Shown piece after piece: positions 32,572-41,670 of a stretch of DNA of 46,342 nt. The stretch's first letter is position 1, and each line of letters begins with the position of its first letter. The position numbers and the translations under genes are program-made. Source of the DNA: Arthrobacter sp. (GTDB lineage: Bacteria; Actinomycetota; Actinomycetes; Actinomycetales; Micrococcaceae); the NCBI GenBank assembly GCA_026393275.1, contig JAPLAM010000075.1, positions 1 to 46,342 of the forward strand. Reading direction: 5' to 3'. The notes beneath the pieces were generated by a model. That model ran no database searches. It had not been told where the DNA came from and worked only from the letters and a program-made list of their open reading frames with translations.

Positions 32572-35500
32572 GTGACTAACTTCATTGGGGGAGTGGCGGC
32601 CGATCAGCTGCCCGAGGGCTTGTACGAACTACTTAACACGGATGCCCTTAGCGACCTTCTGAGCCAAGAGCAAGATCTTCAGCCAGTCTTCGCAGAAATC
32701 GAAGACGAGGACTCCCCAGATATCCTCTCCCGCCACGTAGCGGATGCCGTCCGCCGGGCCCTCGCCGCAGCCAAACCCATCGAGCGCGTCGCCCTCGCGA
32801 ACAAGCTCCTCCAAGAATTAAACACCGGAGACCGGATCGCGCCCGGTCCCACCCAGCTTCAGTCCCTCCACCGCCCGGACACCCTCAAACGACGCAACCT
32901 GCGTCGTCCCGCCACCAAGCTCAGCGACTCCGCCCTGCTCACCAACAGCAAGGACGATCCGAACCTCGCGGCCGAGCTAAGAACGGAGATCGAGTCCGCC
33001 AACACGGTCGACTTGCTCTGCGCGTTTGTGCGGTGGACCGGGCTGAGGCTCCTCGAACCAGCACTCGCGCAACTCAAGGAGCGCGGTGCGAAACTCCGGG
33101 TCATCACCACGACCTACATGGGCGCTACGGAACGCCGCGCCATCGACGAACTCGTCACCCGCTACGGCGCGGAAGTGAAGATCAACTACGAAACCCAGGC
33201 CACCCGACTGCACGCCAAGGCCTGGCTGTTCCGCCGCAACTCCGGCTTCGACACCGCCTACGTCGGCAGTTCCAACCTCAGCCAGGCCGCGCTCCTGGAC
33301 GGCCTGGAATGGAACGTACGGCTCAGCTCCGTCGGCACGCCCACCCTGCTGCAGAAGTTCGAGGTCACCTTCGACAGCTACTGGGAGCAGCGCGCCTTTC
33401 AAAGCTACGATCCGGAGCGCGACGGCGAAAAGCTGGACGCCGCGCTGGAACGCAACGGCGGCCGCCGTAGTGCCATCCCCGGCGCAGCGACTGGCCTCGA
33501 GCTCCAGCCCTTCCTCCACCAGGAGGAGATGCTTGAAGATCTGGAAGCAGAAAGGCTTAAAGGCTTCAACCACAACCTCCTGGTCGCCGCCACCGGCACA
33601 GGCAAGACCGTCATCGCGGCGCTGGACTACAAGCGTCTCTGCGAAGCGGCGGCCAAGGACCTGAAGCTGCTCTTCGTCGCGCACCGCGAGGAAATCCTCA
33701 AGCAGGCCATGCGCACCTATCGCGATGTCATGCAAGACGGCGCGTTCGGCGAACTCTACGTCGGGGAGCACAAACCGCAGCAATGGAAGCACATTTTCGC
33801 CTCCGTCCAGTCGCTCTCGAGCCTGGGCATCGACAAGCTGGAACCCGACTTCTTCGACGTCGTGGTCATCGACGAATTCCACCACGCCATGGCGCCCACC
33901 TACCTCCTGCTGCTGGACCACCTGCAGCCCCAGCAGCTCCTAGGACTGACCGCGACGCCGGAACGCGGCGACGGCGTTGACGTCGCCCAGCAGTTCTTCG
34001 ACGGCCGCACCGCCAGCGAACTTCGGCTTTGGGACGCCCTGGACGCCGATCTCCTGGTGCCCTTCCACTACTTCGGTGTCTCCGACGACGTCGACCTCAG
34101 CCAGCTGGAATGGAAGCGCGGCAACTACGAAACCGCGCAGCTGAACAACCTTTACACCGGCAACGACGCCCGCGCCGCCAAGGTGATCCGCGAACTCCGC
34201 GACAAGGTCACCAGCACCGAGCAGATGCGGGCCATCGGCTTCTGCGTCTCGGTCCAGCACGCCCACTACATGGCCGAGGTCTTCAACCGCGCCGGCATCG
34301 CCTCCGTCGCCGTCGACGGCAGCACTGACGACGCCGACCGCGCGGCAGCGCTGAAGCGTCTCGCCGCACGCGAGATCAACTGCATCTTCGCCGTCGATCT
34401 CTTCAACGAAGGCCTAGATCTGCCGCAGGTGGACACCATCCTGATGCTCCGGCCCACGCAGAGCGCCACGATCTTCCTCCAACAACTGGGACGCGGGCTG
34501 CGCCGCGCCGAGGGCAAAGCGGTGCTGACCGTCATGGACTTCATCGGCCAGCAGCACCGGGAGTTCCGCTTCGATCTGCGCTACCGGGCGCTCACCGGCT
34601 ACGGGCGCAAGGAGCTGGAAAAGGCTGTCGAGGACGAGTTCCCGTACCTGCCGTCGGGCTCGCAGATCGTGCTGGACCGGGTGGCGCAGAAGGTCGTGCT
34701 GGACAACATCAAGGCGCAGTTGCGGTTCAACCGCGCCCAGCTGGTCCGCGACATCGCCTCGTACGCCGAGACGGAACTGAAGGCCTACCTGGAGCGGTCC
34801 GGGAACGACGTGAAGTCGATCTACCGTTCCACTAAGGATTCCTGGACCGGCTACCTCCGCCAGGCCGGGCTAATCGACGGGTTCTCGCCGCTGGAGACGG
34901 TGCTCAGCGGAAGGATTCAAGAGCTCTCCGACGCCGACGAGAGAAGGCTCCTCGGCCGCATGGCTGCGCTGATTCACGTGGACGATCCGGAACGCGCCGA
35001 GGCGTACTCGATGCTCGTCGGCGCCGACGCGCCCCGCTACGCGGAACTCGGCATGCGGGAGCAGACGTTCGCCAGGATGCTGTTCTACACGCTCTGGGAC
35101 GACGGCGGCGGGTTCCAGTCGTACGACGCCGGCCTCGATTATCTGCGCGGCTACCAGTTCGTCTGCAGTGAGATCCGCCAGGTAGTGAAGCTCGGAGTGG
35201 CTGCGTCCAAGCATGCCGCGAAGGGCCTCGGCGCGGGGCTGCAGCACGTACCCCTTCTCTCACACGCGACCTACAGGCGCGAAGAGATCCTGGCGGCGCT
35301 CCAGTACGGTTCGCTGGAGCTCGGCAAGAACGTCCAGCACCGGGAGGGCGTGGCCTGGTGCCCGGCGACGTCCACGGACGCCTTCTTCGTCACGCTCAAC
35401 AAGAACGATAAGAAGCACTCGGCGACGACCATGTACAAGGACTACGCCATCAGCCCGGAGCTGTTCCACTGGGAATCGCAGAACGCGACCTCGCCCGCGA

Positions 35501-35727
35501 GCCCGACGGGCAGGCGGTACCTGGACCGGGCAGCGCACGGCTCGAAGATCCTGATCTTCACCCGGGACGCCTCAGAGGACGAGACCGGGCTTACGGTTCC
35601 GTACACGTGCCTCGGCCAGGTGGACTATGTGCAGCACACGGGGGAGAAACCGATCGCGATCACCTGGAAGCTGCACCGGGCGATGCCGGCGGATGTGTAT
35701 GCGACGGCTGCTGCGGTGGCGCAATAA
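32572..35727 (+). CDS. SauUSI-like PLD nuclease-SF2 helicase-DUF3427 protein (type IV restriction)
   Basis: The 1051-residue protein has the order PLD nuclease, SF2 helicase, DUF3427. The PLD motif is HAKAWLF (H214, K216) followed by AYVGSSNLSQAAL. Helicase motifs are Walker A AATGTGKT (~341-347), LFVAHREEIL, DEFHHAMAPT (~434), LLGLTATPERGDG, and FLQQLGRGLRRAEGK (~638, motif VI). The C-terminal ~350 residues (ALQYGSLELGKNVQHREGVAW, TSPASPTGRRYLDRA) match DUF3427. Staphylococcal SauUSI, with the same layout, cuts DNA carrying 5-methyl- or 5-hydroxymethylcytosine. The GTG at 32572 lacks a ribosome-binding site, so the true start could lie slightly downstream. Confidence 0.85.
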   Translation: MTNFIGGVAADQLPEGLYELLNTDALSDLLSQEQDLQPVFAEIEDEDSPDILSRHVADAVRRALAAAKPIERVALANKLLQELNTGDRIAPGPTQLQSLHRPDTLKRRNLRRPATKLSDSALLTNSKDDPNLAAELRTEIESANTVDLLCAFVRWTGLRLLEPALAQLKERGAKLRVITTTYMGATERRAIDELVTRYGAEVKINYETQATRLHAKAWLFRRNSGFDTAYVGSSNLSQAALLDGLEWNVRLSSVGTPTLLQKFEVTFDSYWEQRAFQSYDPERDGEKLDAALERNGGRRSAIPGAATGLELQPFLHQEEMLEDLEAERLKGFNHNLLVAATGTGKTVIAALDYKRLCEAAAKDLKLLFVAHREEILKQAMRTYRDVMQDGAFGELYVGEHKPQQWKHIFASVQSLSSLGIDKLEPDFFDVVVIDEFHHAMAPTYLLLLDHLQPQQLLGLTATPERGDGVDVAQQFFDGRTASELRLWDALDADLLVPFHYFGVSDDVDLSQLEWKRGNYETAQLNNLYTGNDARAAKVIRELRDKVTSTEQMRAIGFCVSVQHAHYMAEVFNRAGIASVAVDGSTDDADRAAALKRLAAREINCIFAVDLFNEGLDLPQVDTILMLRPTQSATIFLQQLGRGLRRAEGKAVLTVMDFIGQQHREFRFDLRYRALTGYGRKELEKAVEDEFPYLPSGSQIVLDRVAQKVVLDNIKAQLRFNRAQLVRDIASYAETELKAYLERSGNDVKSIYRSTKDSWTGYLRQAGLIDGFSPLETVLSGRIQELSDADERRLLGRMAALIHVDDPERAEAYSMLVGADAPRYAELGMREQTFARMLFYTLWDDGGGFQSYDAGLDYLRGYQFVCSEIRQVVKLGVAASKHAAKGLGAGLQHVPLLSHATYRREEILAALQYGSLELGKNVQHREGVAWCPATSTDAFFVTLNKNDKKHSATTMYKDYAISPELFHWESQNATSPASPTGRRYLDRAAHGSKILIFTRDASEDETGLTVPYTCLGQVDYVQHTGEKPIAITWKLHRAMPADVYATAAAVAQ

Positions 35728-35790
35728 TGGATATCTCAGCCCCAAGTTACTCGACAGCAACTGAAGTAACACAACAAAACTAGGGATCGC

Positions 35791-36243
35791 ATGAACTTAA
35801 ACGACTGGGCGGACGTCGGGACAATCTTTACGGCCGTCGCCGTGGTTTTTGCAGTCTTCCAAGTCGTAACTGCCAGAACTCAACGTCACAGGGAGTTCGA
35901 AAACCTGTATGTTCAGCGGTATTGGCAGATTCTTGACCGGATGCCGGACTGGATGTATTTGAATCAAGAAAATTCAGAGCCTACCGCGGATGAGCGCCGG
36001 CTTGCGGTGGTGTATCTTCGCTTGTCCGAAGACGAAGTTGACCTGCGGAGGCTGGGGTTCATAACGGACCGGACTTGGGCAATTTGGTCGGAAGGAATTC
36101 TGGCTCAGCTGCATACGACTATCTACGCAGATGCACTGACCGAACACGCAGAGGTGCTACCGTCACTCACCGACTTCGTGCAAAGCCGTAGTGATCCCCT
36201 TTCTTGGCGTCCCTTCTCAAGATGGTGGGCTGGCCTTTATTAG
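35791..36243 (+). CDS. Small single-span membrane protein of unknown function
   Basis: I do not recognise a family. The 150-residue product has one N-terminal membrane helix (ADVGTIFTAVAVVFAVFQVV, residues ~7-26), a basic turn (TARTQRHREFENLY) and a cytosolic acidic/aromatic domain (RYWQILDRMPDWMYL; ERRLAVVYLRLSEDEVDLRRLGFI; WSEGILAQL). The pattern TM-RTQRHREFENLYVQRYW is seen in small hypothetical proteins of genomic islands. The gene is 63 bases after the SauUSI-like gene and overlaps the helicase-like fragment on the other strand by 27 bases. A toxin-like or membrane-effector role is possible but unproven. Confidence 0.65.
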   Translation: MNLNDWADVGTIFTAVAVVFAVFQVVTARTQRHREFENLYVQRYWQILDRMPDWMYLNQENSEPTADERRLAVVYLRLSEDEVDLRRLGFITDRTWAIWSEGILAQLHTTIYADALTEHAEVLPSLTDFVQSRSDPLSWRPFSRWWAGLY

Positions 36244-36699
36244 GAACGGCCTGCCCCCAATTTCGACCGTCAGCGGCGGCCTGTTACTTGTGGACTGCAG
36301 CGTCTTGGCTGCACTCGTTAGCGCAACGGGAAGCGGCTTGTCGTGCACATCTACGAGTACCAAATTTGCCCGCATGAGGGAGGTGTAGAGCCTGCCGCCG
36401 GTACCGGAACTGGCTCGGAACGCTGCGGGTTCCATGACCACGACGGCATCAAACCCGAGTCCGCGGGCTGCCCCAGAAGCCAGGAGCTGGAAACGGCAGC
36501 CCTCCGCTTTCACGTACGCATGCCGTCCATCGGGCTTCCAACCACCGAGCCTTGCCGCAAAAGCCACCCCTCCGGGGCGGGTGTAATGACAGCGACCGTT
36601 CCCGTCGGGTGCGCCACTGCCAGGGGAATGCCACCCAACCGATGTTGCAACGATCTTTACGAAGTCCTTCGCTTCTTGTTGAAGGGTACGGGACGCCAT
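36217..36699 (-). CDS. Helicase C-terminus-like fragment, possibly a gene remnant
   Basis: The last ~75 residues (LLASGAARGLGFDAVVVMEP, GGRLYTSLMRANLVLVDVHD, KPLPVAL) read like motifs V and VI of HelD/UvrD-type SF1 helicases, where one expects KGLEFDAVVVVEP and LYVALTRATxxLxVVH. The conserved K-G-L-E is altered to R-G-L-G and T-R-A to M-R-A. The first ~80 residues (MASRTLQQEAKDFVKIVATS; RLGGWKPDGRHAYVKAEG) are not recognised. Walker A and B are absent, so it cannot be a working helicase on its own. The frame is open about 50 bases upstream of the ATG. It is either the tail of a broken helicase gene or a small derived protein. Confidence 0.45.
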   Translation of the reverse strand: MASRTLQQEAKDFVKIVATSVGWHSPGSGAPDGNGRCHYTRPGGVAFAARLGGWKPDGRHAYVKAEGCRFQLLASGAARGLGFDAVVVMEPAAFRASSGTGGRLYTSLMRANLVLVDVHDKPLPVALTSAAKTLQSTSNRPPLTVEIGGRPFLIKASPPS

Positions 36700-36799
36700 T
36701 TCGACAATATCAACCGTGCGGCATCGCCTCCATCGGCAGAGTCTGTCGTGGCCTATAGGTTGGCGCTCTTCCTGGGCAACGAGAGACTATTTCTGTTAG

Positions 36800-38572
36800 T
36801 CAGTCTTCGGCAGCGACGGAGGGCGGCAATGCTCCAAGCGCCTTGATGAGCCGGTTCCTGATCCGCATCTTCCTTTGCTCGAAGAACGTCATAAAGTCGG
36901 CGAGATCGAGGGACAAGCCGTCAAGGTCATTCTCTTCGAGGTAGATTCGACGTTTTTCGTCGCTGGGGAACGCTGACGCAGTCCAGTCGCCCGGCAGTAC
37001 ATCCTGCTTCTCGATGTTTGCGGTGCCTGCAAGTAGTTGTAAGTTGGGCAGAAGGTCAAACGCCGCTAGGAAGTCATCGATCTTGTCCGCAGGTATTCCG
37101 GCCTTTGCTAGCTTCTTCCGGGTGAAACGCGACTTGGGGAAGATGTGGTCTTCGTGGAATTTCTTGCCCAGATCGAGCCCTGGGTACAGTACCGACAACA
37201 CGGCGAAGGTGCGCTGTCCCGCATACTTTAGGTTCAGGAGCTCGTCAATTTCCGCTGCGTCGAACGAGAGGCCCTTGCCGACTGCTGCCATCGCTCCCTC
37301 CACCGAGACAACCGGGAAACCCGATGTCGATTCAGCAACCAGGACGTCTCGGATGCGGGTAAGCGTCGTATCAAGGCTGGAGCCCCAGATGCCCCTCTTG
37401 ATGAGTGAGCGGGTAACCCATCGCTGGAGGTTCAACCGGTCGGAAGCGTCCGCAGTGGAGTCAAGGTACGAGTCTCCTGCGCCACGAAGGTGAAGGTAAT
37501 GCGCGATCGGGATAATGACACTATTCGCCGTGAGGTTTCGCTCGTGGTAGCCAAACTGCTGAAGTAGAGTCGCGGCACGAAGGAGAGCTCCTTCAATCTG
37601 TGGCCAAGCAGCTTCCACCTTCGCCATATTGCCTTGAGTGAAGTTCGAAACTTTAAAGCGAACGTCGACGCCTGCGATGGTCAACGCGGTCTTGAGAACG
37701 ATGTCCTTGGTGAAGGCGAACTGGCGACTGGCGTTGCTGTTCAGATCACTTACCAACGAGCGCACCTCCTCGCGGGCGTCGAGGTCTTTCCACTGGTTCG
37801 TGGCCATCGACAACAGCAGGTCGGAGTAGGAAAGAGTGGTGCCGCCGCTGTTGACCCTGACGAATATCTCCAAAACCTTGTCAGGGTCCTGGTCGGTTAC
37901 CAAGAAGTAGTTCATCGGCTTAAGGATGCGCACCGCCTCGTACAAGTCGTACAGCCGCTGGAAGGCATCACCGGAGTTCGAGATGCGCCGGTGTTCCAGT
38001 TCCTTCATGATCGCCGGTCCAGAGTTTGCCAGGTCGAGTACAGCGCCGACTCGGAACCACTTGTCTTCTGCGTCGCACTCCGCGGCGGCATCCTTATCAG
38101 TGAGGAATCTGAGGTCGTACTTGAGGCCAAGTTCCTCGTCCTCTGGGTCCTCGACGAGGTTCAGGTAGAGGCGCTTCACCGGGAACGCATCCGGGCTGTT
38201 CCACCACGCATATTTCTTCTTCTCTGCGAAGCTTCCGTAGAGAGCAATGTTTAGAGACGTCAGCCGCTGCTGGCCGTCAAGGACTGCGGTCGTGCCCGCC
38301 CCTGCCGGGACCGTAGCCTTGTCAGCGTAGGGGTTGTCGCGCTCGTGGAAGTTCGTGAGGAACTCATAAAAGGTGTACGACTGGGCCGTTTCCCGCTTCA
38401 CATCCCACAGCAGGAACGATCCGACGGGGTATCCGCGCATGATGCTGTCAAAGAGCTTGGTGATCTGGTTCGTGCTCCAGACGAACTCACGCTGGATTGC
38501 AGGCATCAGGTACTCGCGCTGATGGATTGCACTGAGAACTTCTTCGATGCTGCGGGGAGACTGAAATGACAC
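36800..38572 (-). CDS. GmrSD-like DUF262/DUF1524 (HNH) protein
   Basis: The 590-residue product has the GmrS-type DUF262 NTPase core: PAIQREFVWSTNQITKLFDS, GYPVGSFLLWDV, the signature LDGQQRLTSL (DGQQR 99-103) and VNSGGTTLSYSDLLLSM. The GmrD-type C-terminal HNH follows (KKFHEDHIFPKSRF, His473 and His476; later NLQLLAGTANIEKQ). GmrSD-type proteins cut phage DNA with glucosylated hydroxymethylcytosine, using NTP. The GTG start at 38572 follows AGAAAGG, 12 bases after the Res stop. It is therefore the last gene of the five-gene operon, not a separate unit. Confidence 0.85.
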   Translation of the reverse strand: MSFQSPRSIEEVLSAIHQREYLMPAIQREFVWSTNQITKLFDSIMRGYPVGSFLLWDVKRETAQSYTFYEFLTNFHERDNPYADKATVPAGAGTTAVLDGQQRLTSLNIALYGSFAEKKKYAWWNSPDAFPVKRLYLNLVEDPEDEELGLKYDLRFLTDKDAAAECDAEDKWFRVGAVLDLANSGPAIMKELEHRRISNSGDAFQRLYDLYEAVRILKPMNYFLVTDQDPDKVLEIFVRVNSGGTTLSYSDLLLSMATNQWKDLDAREEVRSLVSDLNSNASRQFAFTKDIVLKTALTIAGVDVRFKVSNFTQGNMAKVEAAWPQIEGALLRAATLLQQFGYHERNLTANSVIIPIAHYLHLRGAGDSYLDSTADASDRLNLQRWVTRSLIKRGIWGSSLDTTLTRIRDVLVAESTSGFPVVSVEGAMAAVGKGLSFDAAEIDELLNLKYAGQRTFAVLSVLYPGLDLGKKFHEDHIFPKSRFTRKKLAKAGIPADKIDDFLAAFDLLPNLQLLAGTANIEKQDVLPGDWTASAFPSDEKRRIYLEENDLDGLSLDLADFMTFFEQRKMRIRNRLIKALGALPPSVAAED

Positions 38573-38584
38573 GCCGGAGCCTTT

Positions 38585-41500
38585 CTAAGCCGTCACGAGC
38601 TGCATGAGCTCGCTGTAGTCCGTGACGACGTCGTACGTGACGTCGTCACCGTTCTTCTCGTTCAGGGATGCGAAGAACTTGCGGGCGCATTCGATCTTGG
38701 CGTCTTCGATGCCCTTGAGCTGGAGGGTCGAGAGGGAGCCCTTGGTCTCGGCGACAAAGTAGACGTGCTTGACGCTGCCCTCGGTGAACGCAATTGCCCA
38801 GTCCGGGTTGTAGTCCCCGACCGGGGTTGGGATGAAGAACCCACGCGGGAGTTTCGCGTAGACCGCGACTTCCGTGCTCGTATCCAGCTCAGTGACGAAC
38901 GCACGCTCGATCTTCGAGTCGGTTACTACGTAGTCGTAGATGTGCTTCGTCAGTGTGCTGCCTGCATGAGTCAGGTCCTGCTTCGTCTGGTTCTCCGTGA
39001 AGATCGCCGAGTCGAATCGGTCCTCCAGCGCGTCATACGTCAGATGTTCTACGATGACGGTGGCCTTCTGTTCATTGATGAGCCGGGCAGCTTCTGTGAT
39101 GAACTGCTCTGGGTTGAGCCTGAACTTCGCGAATGTTCCCGGTGCAACCCCGCCGAGGATCTGGGCGACCGTGCGTCGGGTTAGCTGCGTCTTCTCGGTA
39201 ATCTCTCCCAGCAGGTCGTACTTCACCTGCGAACCGGCAGTGACCGATTCGGTGTGGGTCTTCGTACTCGACACGGTGAACCCCACACCACTCGTGAGGT
39301 CGCCCGCCTCCAGCGACTCGCGCTGCTCACCGGCCTGCACGACGTACTGCATCGCAGTGACATTGAGGTGTTTGTCGAGCACCTCTATGCATTTACGGAT
39401 CAACTCCTGGGAGTCGAACTCTACCTGGTAGATGGCCTTGTGGTTGATCCGGCCCCAGAGTGCCTGGAACTCCTTCTTCGCGAAATTCGCCTCGTTGAGC
39501 GGAATCTTCTTCGGCTTACGGGCGTCGATCGGTAGTGGCACGTCGAGGTACAGCATTTCCACGAGCGGCCAGACGAAGTCGATGACCGGCCGCAGTACCT
39601 CCGAGGTCGGCTCGGCAAGAGTTCCGGTCTCCTTCGCCCGCTTGTAGGTCTCGGAAACGGTGTCGTCGTCGTTGAGGTAGTCGTTCTTGATGAGGTACTT
39701 GTAAAGGGCCTGCGCAAGTGCCTCCTCGACGACCGACTCGCCGCTGGGTGTCTGGATCGTCTTACCGGTGAAGAACTTGATGCTCGCCTTGCGCGGACGC
39801 GCGGTCAGAGACTCCGCGATCTCCTTCTGGAGGCCAGCGACGAAGTCGGTGTATGACTCGTCGGTAACCACGGTCAGTTCGTTGATGTCGTGCACCGTCA
39901 CCGGGTTGTCCATGCGTTCGCCATGTTGATCGACTGCCAAGCGCAGACCACGCCCGATCTCCTGGCGGCGAGAGACGGTGTTGTCGCTCTTCTTGAGCAT
40001 GCCCATAACGAATACGTTGGGGTTGTCCCAGCCCTCCCGCAGAGCAGAGTGCGAGAAGATGAATCGCACCCGCTCCCCAAACGACAGCAGACGTTCCTTT
40101 TGTTTGAGGATCAGATCGTACGCGTCCGAGTCGGTCGACTGGCCCTTGTCATCGCCCCGACCGCTCACCTTTCCCTCGACCTGACGCTTTGTCTTCTTGT
40201 CGATGGAGAAGTAGCCCTCGTGCACGGCACGGACATCATCACGGCGCAGGTACGCCATGTAGGCGGCGGTTGCCTCATCGAGGTCGAGCTCGCTTAGCAC
40301 ATCGTCGCGGACGGCGGCGTACTCTTCCTCGAATACGCGGGCATAGTCTCCAAGCGTGTCCTCGCGGTCATAGTCACGATATTTCGTGACCTCGTCGATG
40401 AAGAACAAGGAGAGTACCTTGACGCCTTGGCTGAAGAGCTCCCGCTCCTTGTCGAGGTGGGCACGGATCACTTCGCGAATCTGGATGCGCCGTTTGGTTT
40501 CCTGTGTTACGTCACGGTCGGCCAGCTGGCCGACCGTGACGATTTCCCCGTTGCTCAGTTCGATCACGTCGCGGTTGGCATCGATCTCGGTAACAAAGAG
40601 GCCCTTATAGGCTTCAATTCCGTTGGATAGGGCGTGCAGGTTGGTGCCCACTTCGAGGCGCTTCACCTGACGCTTGATCGGGCCGCCCTTCGTTTGCACC
40701 TCGATCTCAACCCTGGCCTTGGGCTTGGCGCCCTTGGCGATCTCGATCGCGTCCAAGTACAGGAAAGCGGTCGAACCGGCCAGACCCTTCACGGTGATGC
40801 CCCGGACCGCAATCTTCTTGACCAGCTTCTGGTTGTAGGCGTCGAGCGCGTCGAGCCGGTGGACCTTGGTGTGCTCGACCTTGTGTGTGGCGGAGTAACG
40901 CAACATCATGAGTGCGTTGAACCGCGAAAGTGCATCGAGCGACTTGGGGGCACCGATCTTTTGGGGTTCGTCGATGATCACGATCGGTCGGTTCGCGCTG
41001 ATGACGTCGATGGGGCGACGGGACTGGAAGTCGTCGAGTACGTCGTAGATGCGACGGTTGTCCTGGCCAGTGGCGTTGAAGGCCTGGATGTTGATGATCA
41101 TCACTTGTACGCCGGCGTCAGAGCTGAACCGCTCGAGTTCGTGCAGTTGAGACGAGTTGTACACGAAGGAGCGGGGCTTGATTCCGTACGTCTGTTGGAA
41201 GTGCTCCGCGGTCACATCGAAAGACTTCTGCACCCCCTCACGGATCGCGATGGAGGGGACAACGATGATGAACTTCGACCAGCCGTAGCGCTTGTTCAGC
41301 TCCATGATCGTCTTGATGTAGACGTAGGTCTTTCCTGTCCCCGTTTCCATCTCCACGTCGAGGTTTGGGGCCCCCGGGGCGGTCTTGCTGTCGACAACCT
41401 TGGCCGAGAGCGGCAGGTTCCGGGACCGCTGCACTTTGTGAACGTTCTCCAGCAGCTGCACACCTGTGAGCGCGATCTCCGCGTTTCGCAGACCGGAGTC

Positions 41501-41665
41501 CGATGCCGTGTTCGTCTCGAACAGGGCAGGATTGGAGACAGGCTCCGCTTTCCCAGGGTCGATCCGGTATGAAATGCCGTCGTGTCTGGGCTGCCCAGCA
41601 AACACGTCGACGACTGAGTCGACGGCGTCGGTCTGGTACTGCTGGATCTTGAACTGAAGTTTCAT
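38585..41665 (-). CDS. Type III restriction enzyme, Res subunit
   Basis: The 1026-residue protein is a type III Res: SF2 Walker A VEMETGTGKTYVY (METGTGKT 106-113), motif II VIIDEPQKIG (DEPQK 232-236), motif III-like LRYSATH, and QEIGRGLRLAVDQHGERM (motif VI). A C-terminal PD-(D/E)XK nuclease has NPDWAIAF (D955) and FVAETKG (E973, K975). With Mod it forms the ATP-dependent complex that cuts unmodified DNA between two target sites. It starts 5 bases after the Mod stop with no strong ribosome-binding site (TGATCGAAATG), which implies coupling. No frameshift is seen; it appears intact. Confidence 0.93.
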   Translation of the reverse strand: MKLQFKIQQYQTDAVDSVVDVFAGQPRHDGISYRIDPGKAEPVSNPALFETNTASDSGLRNAEIALTGVQLLENVHKVQRSRNLPLSAKVVDSKTAPGAPNLDVEMETGTGKTYVYIKTIMELNKRYGWSKFIIVVPSIAIREGVQKSFDVTAEHFQQTYGIKPRSFVYNSSQLHELERFSSDAGVQVMIINIQAFNATGQDNRRIYDVLDDFQSRRPIDVISANRPIVIIDEPQKIGAPKSLDALSRFNALMMLRYSATHKVEHTKVHRLDALDAYNQKLVKKIAVRGITVKGLAGSTAFLYLDAIEIAKGAKPKARVEIEVQTKGGPIKRQVKRLEVGTNLHALSNGIEAYKGLFVTEIDANRDVIELSNGEIVTVGQLADRDVTQETKRRIQIREVIRAHLDKERELFSQGVKVLSLFFIDEVTKYRDYDREDTLGDYARVFEEEYAAVRDDVLSELDLDEATAAYMAYLRRDDVRAVHEGYFSIDKKTKRQVEGKVSGRGDDKGQSTDSDAYDLILKQKERLLSFGERVRFIFSHSALREGWDNPNVFVMGMLKKSDNTVSRRQEIGRGLRLAVDQHGERMDNPVTVHDINELTVVTDESYTDFVAGLQKEIAESLTARPRKASIKFFTGKTIQTPSGESVVEEALAQALYKYLIKNDYLNDDDTVSETYKRAKETGTLAEPTSEVLRPVIDFVWPLVEMLYLDVPLPIDARKPKKIPLNEANFAKKEFQALWGRINHKAIYQVEFDSQELIRKCIEVLDKHLNVTAMQYVVQAGEQRESLEAGDLTSGVGFTVSSTKTHTESVTAGSQVKYDLLGEITEKTQLTRRTVAQILGGVAPGTFAKFRLNPEQFITEAARLINEQKATVIVEHLTYDALEDRFDSAIFTENQTKQDLTHAGSTLTKHIYDYVVTDSKIERAFVTELDTSTEVAVYAKLPRGFFIPTPVGDYNPDWAIAFTEGSVKHVYFVAETKGSLSTLQLKGIEDAKIECARKFFASLNEKNGDDVTYDVVTDYSELMQLVTA

Positions 41666-41670
41666 TTCGA

